Source: Siderastrea siderea (Eukaryota; Cnidaria; Anthozoa; Scleractinia; Rhizangiidae). Taken from it: a stretch of DNA of 64,000 nt. The notes beneath the pieces are model-generated. The model was not told the DNA's origin and ran no database searches. It was given only the letters and a program-made list of their open reading frames with translations. Below, piece after piece: positions 23,641 through 34,728 of this stretch (the first letter of the stretch is position 1; every line of letters begins with the position of its first letter). The stretch spans positions 62,517,899-62,581,898 of the forward strand of contig OZ034968.1 of assembly GCA_964030785.1 (NCBI GenBank). Reading direction: 5' to 3'. The position numbers and the translations under genes were made by a program.

Positions 23641-26274
23641 TTCACTTATCTTATTCACTGCTTTCAATTTTGATAAGTATGAAACACAGAACTGTTTGTA
23701 CTAAAATCTGCCAGTCATGAAAGATCAGCATTTTTTGTTTGCAATAGGCTTCACTGACTGCCTAAAGATGACTGCATCTTTGCAGTGGGTTTCCTAAAAA
23801 TGACCACATTTTGAAAACCCAACAGTGAATACTACAACAAACAGAAAATGCCCTTCATCTTTTGTCACATTCGATTTGTGACTGCGATGCATGAACTTGG
23901 CTAATGAAATTTCTTTGTCATGACATGTAATGCACTTACAAAAAGTTTCTCTCTATATTTCAAATGAGATCTTGACTTAAGATCTTTCTTCCTGGCTTTA
24001 AGCTTTTTTTTTCACTTATGTTATTCATTGCTTTCAATTTTGAAAAGTATGAAACACAGAGCTGTTTGTACTAAAATCTGCCAGACATGAAAGATCAGCA
24101 TTTTTTGTTTGCAATAGGCTTCACTGACTGCCTAAAGATGACTGCATCTTTGCAGTGGGTTTCCTAAAAATGACCACATTTTGAAAACCCAACAGTGAAT
24201 ACTACAACAAACAGAAAATGCCATTCATCTTTTGTCACATTCGATTTGAGACTGCGATGCATGAACTTGACTAATGAAATTCCTTTCTTCTGACATGTTG
24301 CACATACAACAGGTTTTTCTCTAGATTTCAAATGAGATCTTGACTTTGGATCTTTCTTCCTGGCTTTAAGATTTTTGTTTTTCACTTATCTTATTCATTG
24401 CCTTTAACTTTGAAAAGTCTGAAACACAGAACTGTTTGTACTAAAATCTGCCAGTCATGAAGGATCGGCATTTTTTGTTTCCAATAGGCTTCACTGACTG
24501 CCTAAAGATGACTGCATCTTTGCAGTGGGTTTCCCAAAAATGACCACATTTTGAAAACCCAACAGTGAATACTACAACAAACAGAAAATGCCATTCATCT
24601 TTTGTCACATTCGATTTGTGACTACGATGCATGAACTTGGCTAATGAAATTCCTTTGTCAAGACATGTAATGCACTTACAAAAAGTTTCTCTCTAGATTT
24701 CAAATGAGATCTTGACTTAAGATCTCTCTTCCTGGCTTTAAGCTTTTTTTTCACTTATCTTATTCATTGCTTTCAATTTTGAAAAGTATGAAACACAGAA
24801 CTGTTTGTACTAAAATCTGCCAGACATGAAAGATCAGCATTTTTTGTTTCCAATAGGCTTCACTGACTGCCTAAAGATGACTGCATCTTTGCAGTGGGTT
24901 TCCTAAAAATGACCACATTTTGAAAACCCAACAGTGAATACTACAACAAACAGAAAATGCCATTCATCTTTTGTCACATTCGACTTGTGACTGCGATGCA
25001 TGAACTTGACTAATGAAATTCCTTTCTTCTGACATGTTGCACTTACAACAGGTTTTTCTCTAGATTTCAAATGAGACCTTGACATTGAATCTTTCTTCCC
25101 GGCTTTAAGCTTTTTGTTTTTCACTTATCTTGTTCATTGCCTTTAACTTTGAAAAGTCTGAAACACAGAGCTGTTTGTACTAAAAATCTGCCAGACATGA
25201 AAGATCAGCATTTTTTGTCTGCAATAGGCTTCACTGACTGCCTAAAGATGACTGCATCTTTGCAGTGGGTTTCCTACAAATGACTTCATTTTGAAAACCC
25301 AGCAGTGAATACTAGAACAAACAGAAAATGCCATCTTTTGTCACATTCGATTTGTGACTGTGATGCATGAACTTGGCTGATGAAATTCCTTTCTCGTGAC
25401 ATGTAATGCACTTACTAAACGTTTTTCTCTACATTTCAAATGAGCTCTTGACTTTGGATCTTTCTACCTGGCTTTTAGCCTTTTTTTCACTAATATTATT
25501 CATTCAGCTTCAATTTTGACAAGTCTGAAACAGAACTGCTCGCACTAAAATCTGTGAGCCATGACAGAAAATGCCATTCATCTTTTGTCACATTCGATTT
25601 GTGACTGCGATGCATGAACTTGGCTAATGAAATTCCTTTGTCATGACATGTAATGCACTTACAAAAAGTTTCTCTCTAGATTTCAAATGAGATCTTGACT
25701 TAAGATCTCTCTTCCTGGCTTTAAGCTTTTTTTTTCACTTATCTTATTCATTGCTTTCAATTTTGAAAAGTATGAAACACAGAACTGTTTGTACTAAAAT
25801 CTGCCAGACATGAAAGATCAGCATTTTTTGTTTGCAGTTGGCTTCACTGACTGCCTAAAGATGACTGCATCTTTGCACTAGGTTTCCTAAACATGACCAC
25901 ATTTTGAAAACTCAACAGTGAATACTAGACCAAACAGAAAATGCCATTCATCTTTTGTCACATTCGATTTGTGACTGCAAAGCATGAATTTGGCTACTGC
26001 GATTTGTGACTGCGATGCATGAACTTGGCGGTTGAAATTCCTTTCTCATGGCATGTTGCACTTACAAAAAGGTTCCCTCTAGATTTGAAATGAGATCTTG
26101 ACTTTGGATCTTTCTTCCTGGCTTTAAGCTTTTTGTTTTTCACTTATCTTGTTCATTGCCTTTAACTTTGAAAAGTATGAAACACAGAGCTGTTTGTACT
26201 AAAATCTGCCAGACATGAAAGGTCAGCATTTTTTGTTTGCAACAGGCTTCACTGATTGCCTAAAGATGACTGCT
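23641..26274. repeat. Divergent right flank of the 370-bp array
   Basis: Copies here accumulate substitutions, shortened T runs (agcttttttttt), a truncated monomer joining at about 25560 (ctgtgagccatgacagaaaa) and an internal duplication near 25990-26020 (gatttgtgactgc repeated). The minus-strand frame is altered at 24164 and 24903, shortened at 24441-24632, then lost. This is the expected decay of a satellite edge that recombination no longer homogenises. Confidence 0.85.
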
Positions 26275-26831
26275 ATGCAAGAGGCAGTGTTGGTCTTGTC
26301 TCAAAGCGAAAAAAAATTGTTAATATGTCCATTTTTTTCTTTTCTCTTTCTTTATAGAAATTATTAGTCTTGTTACTGAATGTATTTTTTGGCAGCTTTC
26401 AAACCAAACATATTTTGGCTTCCATCCAAACATTAAAACTTGCCAAAAAAAATTTACATACACACCATGGCATTAACATAAAGAGGCATGCAGTGTTAGA
26501 TAATTGGCTTTAAAGTCATTTAACACACCAGGAATGGTGGGTGCACCAACCCACCAGTTTTGAGCCTTTTTATTTACCAACCGGAGATTTTAGGAGTTAG
26601 CTCAGATCAGGTGCTACATTATAGAACAATAATCATTTCCAAATGAAGCAGGTGTCATAAAACCTAAACAAAACAATTATTACTCTGGTCAATCATAAGA
26701 CACAGGCAATCAAATGAGCCAATGAGAGCTAGTAGCAAATACAAGTGACCAGTGCCAAGCATAGGAAAAATGAGTGTGTGCGTTCAATGATTGGTTGTCA
26801 TTGCAGTATATGTCCCTAAGTCTACATGTAC
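26275..26831. other. No gene recognised
   Basis: AT-rich single-copy-looking sequence. The only structure noted is a short inverted repeat (ggtgggt/acccacc) near 26536. Confidence 0.5.
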
Positions 26832-27022
26832 TTAGGCCCCGTTTACATGAGTTATTTCACCCGGGATGAGTTTCATCCCGGGACGGCTTTCGTCCTGAAC
26901 CCATTTTTGCTCCAAATCATGTAAATACTCACAGGTAAATGACCAGACAACGGGATGAAAGTCACCCCGGGATGAGATGAAAATCATCTCGGGATGAGTT
27001 AACTCATGTAAATGGGGCCTTA
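26832..27022. mobile_element. 185-bp MITE, PIF/Harbinger-like
   Basis: The element 26835-27019 starts GGCCCCGTTTACATGAGTTA and ends with its near-perfect reverse complement (taactcatgtaaatggggcc). It is flanked by TTA at 26832-26834 and 27020-27022. A 3-bp TWA target duplication with GGC-starting termini is typical of PIF/Harbinger elements. Internal palindromes (cccgggatgag/ctcatcccggg type) would let it fold. It has no coding capacity. Confidence 0.8.
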
Positions 27023-27957
27023 GCCAGGTGACAGTAGGCTAACATACTGTTTCGAGACAGTATCTTAATACTTGTAAAGGGTTTCCAACCATAGCCTTCT
27101 CAAGTTTTCATGGCAAGGTTATTATCATAAATTGTTGTCATTGTTATTGTTGGTTTTGTTTGTGTTTTCTTTGCTTTTCATCAACTGCTCAGGGCATGTC
27201 AATATGAAGTGAGAAGTGAGAAGTGAGAAGGCTATGGCTCAGGTTAATCACGAATATAGCAGCTAAAAGCTGCTATCACTAAAAGTCGCTGCTTTGAACT
27301 TTTTTAATATTCCTATGTTCCTTTTGCCAGTCCGAGACTTCGTTATACAGGCTGTATGCATCCTTAATTCTACTCACCATGGTGGTAGACTAACATTCAT
27401 GTATTGCTTCAAGCAATTATCCTAGTACAAAGATTTTCTTACCAGAGCTTTCTTTTTTTTAGTCAGGGCCGGGTCATTATCATTAGATTATTTGTTTGTT
27501 TGTTTTGTTTTGCTTTTTACCAACTGCTCTAAATCATGAGTTATCGACATTTATTTCTTGTATCAACAACAAATGCAAACTGGCAAAAGATGTGTCATCT
27601 TGGCAGTCCTGCTCATAAAAATTGTGCCACCTTAAGAGCAGGAATGGTTGCCAGTGCCACAAGGAAACAAATATTCTTAAATCAAGTTTCAATTCTTGCA
27701 TATTTTTCTCTCAAACATTACTGCTGTGAGAGCTGAGAAGACTCATTACAAAGAGAGACTGGCCTGTATCAGTTAAGTTATGGACTGGCAAAATGAACAT
27801 AGAAATAAAACTTCTCAAACTCATTCATAATTCATTACGAGAAAACAAAGGAAATCACAACTGTGACAGTGGTTTGGATACCGGATCTTAATTAGCATAA
27901 GATTTTGTGAACTTTTGCTTTGAATTTCTCCAAGAATTATGAATGGTTTGAGAAGCC
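27023..27957. other. No gene recognised; small simple repeats
   Basis: Contains the triplet gtgagaagtgagaagtgagaag near 27211 and a gtttgtttgttttgtttt run near 27490. No supported coding sequence. Confidence 0.5.
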
Positions 27958-28100
27958 ATATCAAAAACTCGAAAGAGTGTTTCATCAGGTATCCAAACAC
28001 CTCGAAGTCAGTCAAAAAAACTCGGCTGTGCCTCTTTTTTTTAACCCACTTCTTGGTGTCTGGATATTCTGATGAAACACTCTTTCTCATGTTTGATATA
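27958..28100. mobile_element. Foldback MITE
   Basis: The arm gaaagagtgtttcatcaggt at 27971 and the arm ending gatgaaacactctttc at 28086 are inverted copies over about 30 bp. Weaker pairing continues outward to atatcaaa/tttgatat. TA lies at both outer edges, so a TA target duplication is possible but cannot be told apart from the palindrome. Confidence 0.6.
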
Positions 28101-29027
28101 TTACTTCAAATATCTTTCCAAATCACACTTAATGAGTGACAAAAAAACTGCCATCTCAGTGGACAGTCCTTCTAACAAACGAAGTGCCTCCATCATCTCA
28201 CTTGTAATAGAGCAAAAAAGCAAAGCCGAAAACATCGATTTCTTCTTATTGTTTTCTTAGCATCCTCGTTCAATCAGACCTCATAAACAAATTGATGTGG
28301 ATTAGCTGAGATTTTCTAAGTAAATTTTGTATCTAACTTGCCATGCAATGCTGTTTTTCTTACCAAAATTTTGCTTTCATGAAATACTGATCAAAGCCGA
28401 TCCAAAATAGTGAGAAATGTGTTGTCCCTGTAAGAAAATGTCCAGTTCTTTAAAATATTTACCAGTGCCCCATGAGTGGTAGTTGACAAAGGCAGGAAAT
28501 CTGAAAAAGACAAGGTTGAGAAGGTCATTTGTGACACTTGTACACTGTAAATCAAATTCACTTAATGAGAATATTAATTTTAACATGGATATGAGCAATG
28601 CTTACATATCCTTTTGTATCCCATTGATAGTAGCCATAATAATGAGGTAGTTGCATCTTGATAAAGTGGTTGAGATCCTTAAGTGGGGTTCAACTGTATA
28701 CTTAGATACATGTAGTTTGAATTTACAACAAGAGTAATCTTTAATTGAGGCAGTCAATAAGGTGGTAAAAATAATGTTGACTAATGACATTGACTGTAAC
28801 AATGAATATCTGCTTTACCGACACACACTTAATAAGACACTCTGTTATACTCAACTGTTCATTGTTTGGACAATCTTTCAACCTTGGGCATTATCCTCTA
28901 ATACACCAACTGCCGAAAGGGGTTGATTTGCTAAATAACACTCATGCCAGAAAAAAGTTGCCCTTAAATTAAAGTTTTGGTTACAGCCTTGGGCATGAAT
29001 CAGCTGTTGAAATGGGTTTATGTACTA
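28101..29027. other. No gene recognised
   Basis: Short frames at 28072-28260, 28377-28598 and 28602-28802 have no recognisable features. Confidence 0.5.
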
Positions 29028-29028
29028 A

Positions 29029-29060
<32 letters not shown>
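29028..29060. repeat. (AAT)n microsatellite
   Basis: About eleven consecutive aat triplets. Confidence 0.95.
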
Positions 29061-29061
<1 letters not shown>

Positions 29062-29120
29062 CTGAAATAATAACAGCAACAATAACATTATACCTCAAGT
29101 TGCTAGGGAACCAATCAGAA

Positions 29121-29824
29121 TACAGTCGAAGCCCTCCCTGTGACCACTCTCGTAAGCGACCAGCTCAAGTTACAACCAACATTGTAACTTAAACTCTGTA
29201 ATCAAAAGTTCTCATAAGCAATCGTTCCCGTAAGCAACAGTGTGACCACTTTTGTGAATCATTGCCTGGATTCTAAGTTCTCGTAAGTGACCGCTTAGTC
29301 AACACTTTACAGTGCTGCATGTTGTATGGTTGCCACCAGACAACGGTACAAGAGAGAGAGAGAGTGTGGAACTTATCAACTCCGCCTCCCACATTTCTTG
29401 CATTCTAATTGACCAGTTGAAACAAAACCCATCGGGAAGTTGTCAGAAAGATGTCAAAAAGTTGTCACAAACTAATGAAAAACTTTGTCTGGTGGCAAGG
29501 GTACAGCAAGCAGCACTGTAATAAAACTACTCACTTTTTGGGTAAATTCAGAGTAATACATAGCATAAGCACTAATGGTTCATTGACTTGTACGTGCGCG
29601 ATAATCTTGTATAAAAATTTTTAACATTTTTGCTACAGTACTATTGGTGACCATCAACATATGCCAGGCTTTACATGTATGCTAAAAGCTCTCATAAGCG
29701 ACCATCCTCTTCTGTTGTACCTCGTGTTCCCTTAAACAAGAGCTCCTTCTCATGAGCGGCCAGCTCTAGCTGCGACCACTTTTCGGGATTCCAGAGGTGG
29801 TCGCTGATGAGAGCTTTGACTGTA
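29121..29824. mobile_element. 700-bp TA-flanked element, pogo/Tigger-like ends
   Basis: The element 29123-29822 begins CAGTCGAAG and ends CTTTGACTG, with TA on both sides. Subterminal blocks are inverted too: ctcgtaagcgaccag near 29149 against ggtggtcgctgatgagagc near 29797. Several further gtgacca/gcgacca blocks occur inside. CAGTC termini with TA target sites fit the pogo/Tigger branch of Tc1/mariner. No transposase was seen; the 69-codon frame at 29312-29521 has no such motif. Probably non-autonomous. Confidence 0.7.
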
Positions 29825-29899
29825 CTGAAACCTGTAATATTCACAGTAGAATATATCTCTAAAAGGCAGTCACATGACTTCTTGTGCAATTTGATCACG

Positions 29900-30425
29900 A
29901 GATAAGACTGGCAATATTCCTAGAAAAATTTGTAGTGCTCAAATTTGCATTCAAATGTTGCGGCTTCTTACACACTTGACTGGTATATGCTCCAAATTAG
30001 AAGACAAGCCCTGAGACTGTGCATGATGTACAAACTTCACAATGGCTTGGCTGACCTGGGTACTCAACAACTCATGCGTCCGCAAAGGAGACCATCAAGA
30101 CATGTAAACTGCATGGGCTATGAAGTCCCATTTTCTCATACAAATTACCATCAAATGTCATTCGTGCCAAGAACTGTTCGTGATTGGAATAGCCTCCCAG
30201 ATTCCGTGGTTCTGGCACCTAGCATGGAAGCCTTTAAGGACCGGCTGTGGTTGCACTTTGCCAATAGCCACTGACCATACCCTAAGTTTTTAATTCCCAA
30301 GCACCTGCACTGACACTCATGAGAATCTTAGAAATAGAGAATTTTAGAAATAGCACCTGCACTGATGCTCACGAGAATCTTCATTAAGAAGGAGGTGGGT
30401 TATCCGAGGAAGAAGAAGATGTAAG
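29900..30425 (+). mobile_element. 5'-truncated LINE, 3' end of the reverse-transcriptase ORF plus tail
   Basis: The frame 29945-30274 (109 codons) carries the pattern that follows the reverse-transcriptase domain in many non-LTR retrotransposons: LQIRRQALRLCMMYKLHNGL, then FVPRTVRDWNSLPDSVV, then AFKDRL near the C terminus. The catalytic part is absent, so this is a 3' fragment made by 5' truncation. The 3' part holds two copies of gcacctgcactgaygctc, about 50 bp apart (30301 and 30353), and ends in gaggaagaagaagatg. The clade (Jockey/CR1/L2-like) is not resolved. Confidence 0.8.
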
Positions 30426-30499
30426 CCTAAATGAAGTGGCCGGGTATTCTGAAATTGCTCCCAATAGCGTTCCCTTATATTAGGCCCTTTGGAAAGCCC

Positions 30500-31465
30500 A
30501 AGATGCCAGGCATAACTAATCGATGATCAATGACATCAATTGGTAATCAATGAGTAATCGATGGGTAATCAGTTGATTAGTCATTGATTATTGGCGATGA
30601 TCAATGAGTAATTGATGACTAATCGAAGCCCACAAATTTTGTGGCCTATCGATTACTCATCGATGACATCGATTACTCATTGATGTAATTGATTACCTAT
30701 TGATGTTATTGATTACTCATCGATGACCCATCGATTACTCATCGACTATTATACTGCGCACAAAAGACACATTTCTTGCTTTCTTGTACCATTTTTTTTC
30801 ATTGGTGATTTTTTTATCTGTGTTAGACGTATTTTTCTTTATAACTGGCGTTCCTGTTGACGAAATTACACCTTCACAAAAGGAAACGAGCGGCTTCATC
30901 AACTACAAATACAAGAACCAAATTTTCCCATTGGCAAAAAATGGCCCTTGAGGCCCTGTTTAAAGAAAGCAGATACCCGTTTCAATGAGTAATAGAAGAA
31001 TTTGCAACGGGGCAACCGTCAAGGTTTGGTTCAATAATAAAAGACAACGAGATACGGGGGAACAAAATACAAATGAAAATAGGCCTTCTGACGCTTAACA
31101 CATTGTAAGCTTAATTGTAAGCTTAATTGTAAGCTGGATAAAATAAAGCTGGAAACATCTCTTTACATTTAATAACTTGTTTTTATTTTGTTCTTATTCG
31201 CTAAATACGGTTTTCAGCCACGAAATGATATCGATGAGCAATGAATGAAATCAATGACTAATCAATGCAATCAATGACTAATCGATGCAATCGATGACTA
31301 ATCGATGACCAAAAATTTTGTGGCCTATCGATTAGTCATCGACTACTCATTGATCATCGGCAATAATCAATGACTAATCAACTGATTACCTATCGATTAC
31401 CTATTGATTACTCATTGATTTCATTGATGTCATTGATGTCATCGATTAGTCATGCCTGGAAGATG
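30500..31465. mobile_element. 954-bp element with nested palindromic ends and 6-bp TSD
   Basis: The element 30506-31459 starts CCAGGCATAACTAATCGATG and ends with the reverse complement (catcgattagtcatgcctgg), flanked by AAGATG at 30500-30505 and 31460-31465. Each end of about 230 bp is a dense run of atcgat/attgatta/gactaatcgatg motifs. Each is itself an inverted repeat around a core: ccacaaattttgtgg near 30630 (7-bp arms, one central base) and ccaaaaattttgtgg near 31309. The middle (30750-31220) has no frame of note. The superfamily is not assigned: TTAA, TWA, 8-bp and 9-bp duplications are all excluded by the flanks. Confidence 0.75.
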
Positions 31466-32209
31466 ATATCAGTAGGACCAATAGTCAAATACAAAATAAA
31501 GTAGTTTGTCAACTTACCAGTTTCAACAGCGATGCATTTCATCATGGACTGATGAATTCCTTTTTTGTTCGGATGAGACGTGGACATTTTTGCTGATGAC
31601 CGGGGCTGATGATCCAAGTCGAAACGTGGGCTACCCGTATGTAGCTTCCATTTTGCTAAAACTGCACAGTGGAAAGGCTATTTTCGTGCGCTGGGTAAAC
31701 CTGATACATCCGAAAGTTAGAAACAGCACCGTTTTCATTTTACCAGGAACAAGAAACGTACAAAACTATAAAATATAACATGTAGCCATAGCCCTTGCGT
31801 TCACAACATCCGCGCCAAAATTCGTCAAGTCCCGCGCGATATTCGCCCGCGATACTTTTGGACAGTTGCGGTGTCAAAGGAGTGTGAAGTTTCCGGAGTC
31901 CCCTGGGAAGATCGAAGGAATAGGTGGTATGAATTTGTTAGGTTTAACCTTGATTCTCTCTTCTCGAGAAAAGGATGGGTAACTTTGTTCAAATTGCTAC
32001 TTTTTGATAGGGATGACATTTAAAATTTCTAAGCAAATTGAGTTTGTGCTTATCGTCCCTCCCCTCCCCTCCTCTCTCTTTTCAAGTTAATTTATGTTGT
32101 GAAAGGCGTTATAAAATTATGCTATGCGCGCGCAGCCCTAGCTGGTAGGCGTTTATTTCAAGCCTGAAACAGAAGGACTTCGTTTCATTTCGTAACAAAA
32201 TGGTAGAAA
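31466..32209. other. No gene assigned; CpG-containing stretch upstream of an exon candidate
   Basis: The 90-codon frame at 31506-31778 has no recognisable domain. Part of 31800-31870 is locally GC- and CpG-rich (cccgcgcgatattcgcccgcgat), as in some promoters, and 32130 has atgcgcgcgcag. Promoter function is only suggested. Confidence 0.35.
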
Positions 32210-32210
32210 A

Positions 32211-32361
32211 TGGCGAGGTTCACGTCGTAAAAGCAGTTCACAGAGGTCGGAATGAAGGACCAGAAGCCGACGGGTCTCTAAGAAACTGTTTCACAATGTT
32301 CTGGCGATTCCACGGTTGACACTGGAACGATGGAAGCGAACAACCGACCTGGACTTTCAAG
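32211..32361 (+). other. Possible first exon with donor at 32362
   Basis: The segment has an ATG in a 39-codon frame (MVENGEVHVVKAVHRGRNEG...), then a second ATG (MEANNRPGLS) whose frame stays open up to a good splice donor (tttcaag|gttagt). Composition is less AT-rich than the surroundings. No matching downstream exon with a recognisable domain was found, so this is a weak candidate. Confidence 0.3.
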
Positions 32362-32887
32362 GTTAGTGTGAATTGTGTTCAATGATTTCCCCTAACCTCA
32401 ACCGGTTTCTCTGAAAACCAGAGCAAGTCATGAATACTCAACAAATTGTGCAGCTCCCTATTTACGTTTTAAACAAGTGTTGTTTTGCTGCAACTACAGG
32501 ACGTGTGAATGAGCGTATGGACGTGCATGTAATGTTTTCATACAGCATTTGCATGAAACCCCTTCGACTGGCAGGCTAACAGAGATTATTACTTTAAAAG
32601 AAAAGTCGCGTTTTAGTGTTGTTAAGCTTTTCATTCAGACTGAATATTACAAAAATAATATTCCTCAGTTGCTGTTGCCAGGCACATGCTCAATATACCG
32701 GTAACCATAGTCACTCAATAGAAATTGATATCAGAAATAATAATTATTGATAAATTATCAATTAATTATCATTTTCTGATCGTTAGTAATTGGTTTTGGC
32801 AGTCAAACTTATAGAACAATCACTTAAAAAGCCATCTTTAGTGATTTCAGTTGCACAGCTTGCCTTCTTCAAGTGGGGCCAGAGGTC

Positions 32888-33885
32888 TTGGGACTAATGC
32901 ACAAGTCATTTGACACCCCCGGTCCCCCCCCCCCCCTCAGGCATGGCCGGGGTAATGAGGGGACTTTCACTTCATATTCACTCCATTTTCGTCCCCCGGT
33001 AGACGGGGAACACACAAGAAATCACGGCCTTAGCCTCCCTGGCCGGGGAATAAGCGGGGCAGTTACTCCATGGTCAGCGGTTTTCATTTTCATGCCACAT
33101 AGTAATTTTGCATACATTATCATCACTCCTTTGATTGAACGATCGAAGCGAATTGTAAAGCGAAGCGATACAAAGCTGCAAATTAAAATGCTCTGTGAAA
33201 CGTCTTTCTGCCTTTCTGGTTTAAAAAAGGCTCTTGTAGCCGAAGATTTCTTAAGTCTAGTAAGGAAAGGTGGGCATATTTTCAATGACACTGTATAGAT
33301 ATTAAAATAGTATGCATTTAAACTCACTGACTTGACCTATCGATGAACAAGTTAAGCTATTTTCAATGTTAATATTAATGATTAAGTTATGCGTTGTTTT
33401 GTGTTGTTTCGATTAGTGTCTAACTGGGGATTGCTTCTTTATGACCTACTTTCATTTTGACAAGAAATACATTTGTTAAGCTTGAGTTATTCTAACTTCA
33501 GAAGACTATTGCTAAAACATGAGGTGTAATTTGTTGTGATCTTGCATTTTCTTACATCAAGATGTAAAATAGAAAGATTGTGTTGAAATAGTTGTCTTTT
33601 CTTGTCCATGGAGGGGTTTCAAGTGTTGCCACATAATGTTTTCATTTCACGGCTATCATCATATTTGTCATCCCTTGTTACGAGTTGACATTTAAAAGGG
33701 AGTACCCTGTTTGTTGGACATACATGTATGGGGGTGGGGAGTTCACCATTCACTTTTCCCCTGGGGACCGGGGAATTCACTGGCTTTCATTTGCATAAAA
33801 AGTGAATGCCCTGGTCATGCCCGAGGGGTGGGGGGGAGGGGGGTTCGGGGTTTTTAAATGACAGGTGCATAATAGTCTTTGCCTC
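32888..33885. mobile_element. About 1-kb element with C-rich inverted ends
   Basis: The left end (gtcatttgacacccccggtc, a C13 run, ctcaggcatggccggggta) and the reverse complement of the right end (gtcatttaaaaaccccgaac, C-rich run, ctcgggcatgaccaggg) align over about 70 bp. The match continues outward to ctaatgcac/gtgcataatag. A second inner inverted block contains cttttcccctggggaccggg. No TSD was resolved. The 141-codon frame at 32873-33298 runs across the C run and is not a credible protein. Confidence 0.6.
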
Positions 33886-34263
33886 AATCTACTGTTTAAT
33901 TTTGTCTATTGAAATTATTTTGTCTCTATGTTTTGATGTTTATTTTGGAAGGAAGATAGCCCTAAGAAGTGACCTTGTTTTTTATTTGTGTTTTTGTTAA
34001 AAGTCTGAACTTCTGGGATCTATGGCAATTAATAACAAGCATTCTTCATTGCTATCAGCAATCTAAATTAATAAAGGCCACAAACCTTTTTCTTCATTGA
34101 TTCTCACTGATTGCTAAAATCATTTGAAATCATTCATTGATATTGTTTACTCTTGATTGTTGTTTTGTGACTTTCAAAATTGCTCTTTTAAAAATGTGTC
34201 TACTTTAGTTTTTCCCACAGTACCGGCCTCCACTGCAGAGCAAAGTAAATATTTGTGTGCAAC
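33886..34263. other. No gene recognised
   Basis: AT-rich sequence with no supported frame or repeat. Confidence 0.5.
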
Positions 34264-34661
34264 TAAAGGCTAATTTACATGCTGCGACTTGTCAGGCCGA
34301 TTTGTCGGCCACGACAAATCGGGGAGCAAATCAGCACCTGTGAATGGCAATCCGATGGGGGCGCGACTCCAATCCGACAAGCCGGCCAATTCAGAAAAAT
34401 CCGTGACCGCTTCACAGATTTTCACGTGTCGGGCCCGATTTTAAGAACGAAAACGCAACCTACAAAAGAATTGGGGCAAAACAAATTATATCTGCAGTAT
34501 TTTAGCTGAAAACAAACTAACTATCTAGCACCTACCATTTTGTTTTCCAAAACGTTTTATAAAAAACCTTTTAGTCTAAAAATAATGCATGAGCAGTGCT
34601 TGCACTGTACATAAACCAATTCGCTTCCCGATTTATCGTGGCCAACAAATCGCAGCCTTAA
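34264..34661. mobile_element. 392-bp MITE, TAA-flanked
   Basis: The element 34267-34658 is flanked by TAA at 34264-34266 and 34659-34661. Its left end (aggct..gcgacttgt..ggccacgacaaatcgggg) and the reverse complement of its right end (aggctgcgatttgttggcc, acgataaatcgggaagc) match with two insertions in the left arm (aatttacatgct and caggccgatttgtc). The 3-bp TAA duplication fits PIF/Harbinger. It is non-coding. Confidence 0.6.
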
Positions 34662-34728
34662 AATGCAATAGTATGACATGTATCTTTTAGTTATCATGGT
34701 TTAGTTTGACTGTGTTGTGTCTTCACAG

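Larger units (their letters stand above)
10001..26274. repeat. 370-bp satellite array, about 44 monomers
   Basis: Monomers start with tgccagtcatgaaagatcag; the first three begin at 10001, 10371 and 10741, a 370-bp period. Three main types alternate. Type A is 372 bp, with gatctgcatttttt, tgcccttcat and a 2-bp insertion in catgacatgtaatgcac. Type B has gagactgcgatgcatgaact. Type C has gtgactgccaagcatgaatt. Core copies of one type are nearly identical. Types B and C carry a 73-codon minus-strand frame, for example 11566-11787 (B) and 11196-11417 (C), beginning MKNKKLKARKKYPKSRS. Type A loses it through the 2-bp insertion. Every core copy keeps two overlapping hairpins. Size and homogeneity suggest centromeric or heterochromatic satellite; the function is unknown. 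Confidence 0.97.

Noticed and set aside
10826..25124. A family of some 25 genes encoding the 73-residue satellite peptide
   Set aside because: Differences between types are mainly replacement changes, a third type breaks the frame with a 2-bp insertion, and tandem homogenisation explains the identity.
31506..31778. 90-codon plus frame beside the palindromic element
   Set aside because: No motif, no splice signals, and it begins next to the element border.
32873..33298. 141-codon plus frame
   Set aside because: It runs through the C-run terminus of a repeat element and reads low-complexity Pro/Gly sequence.
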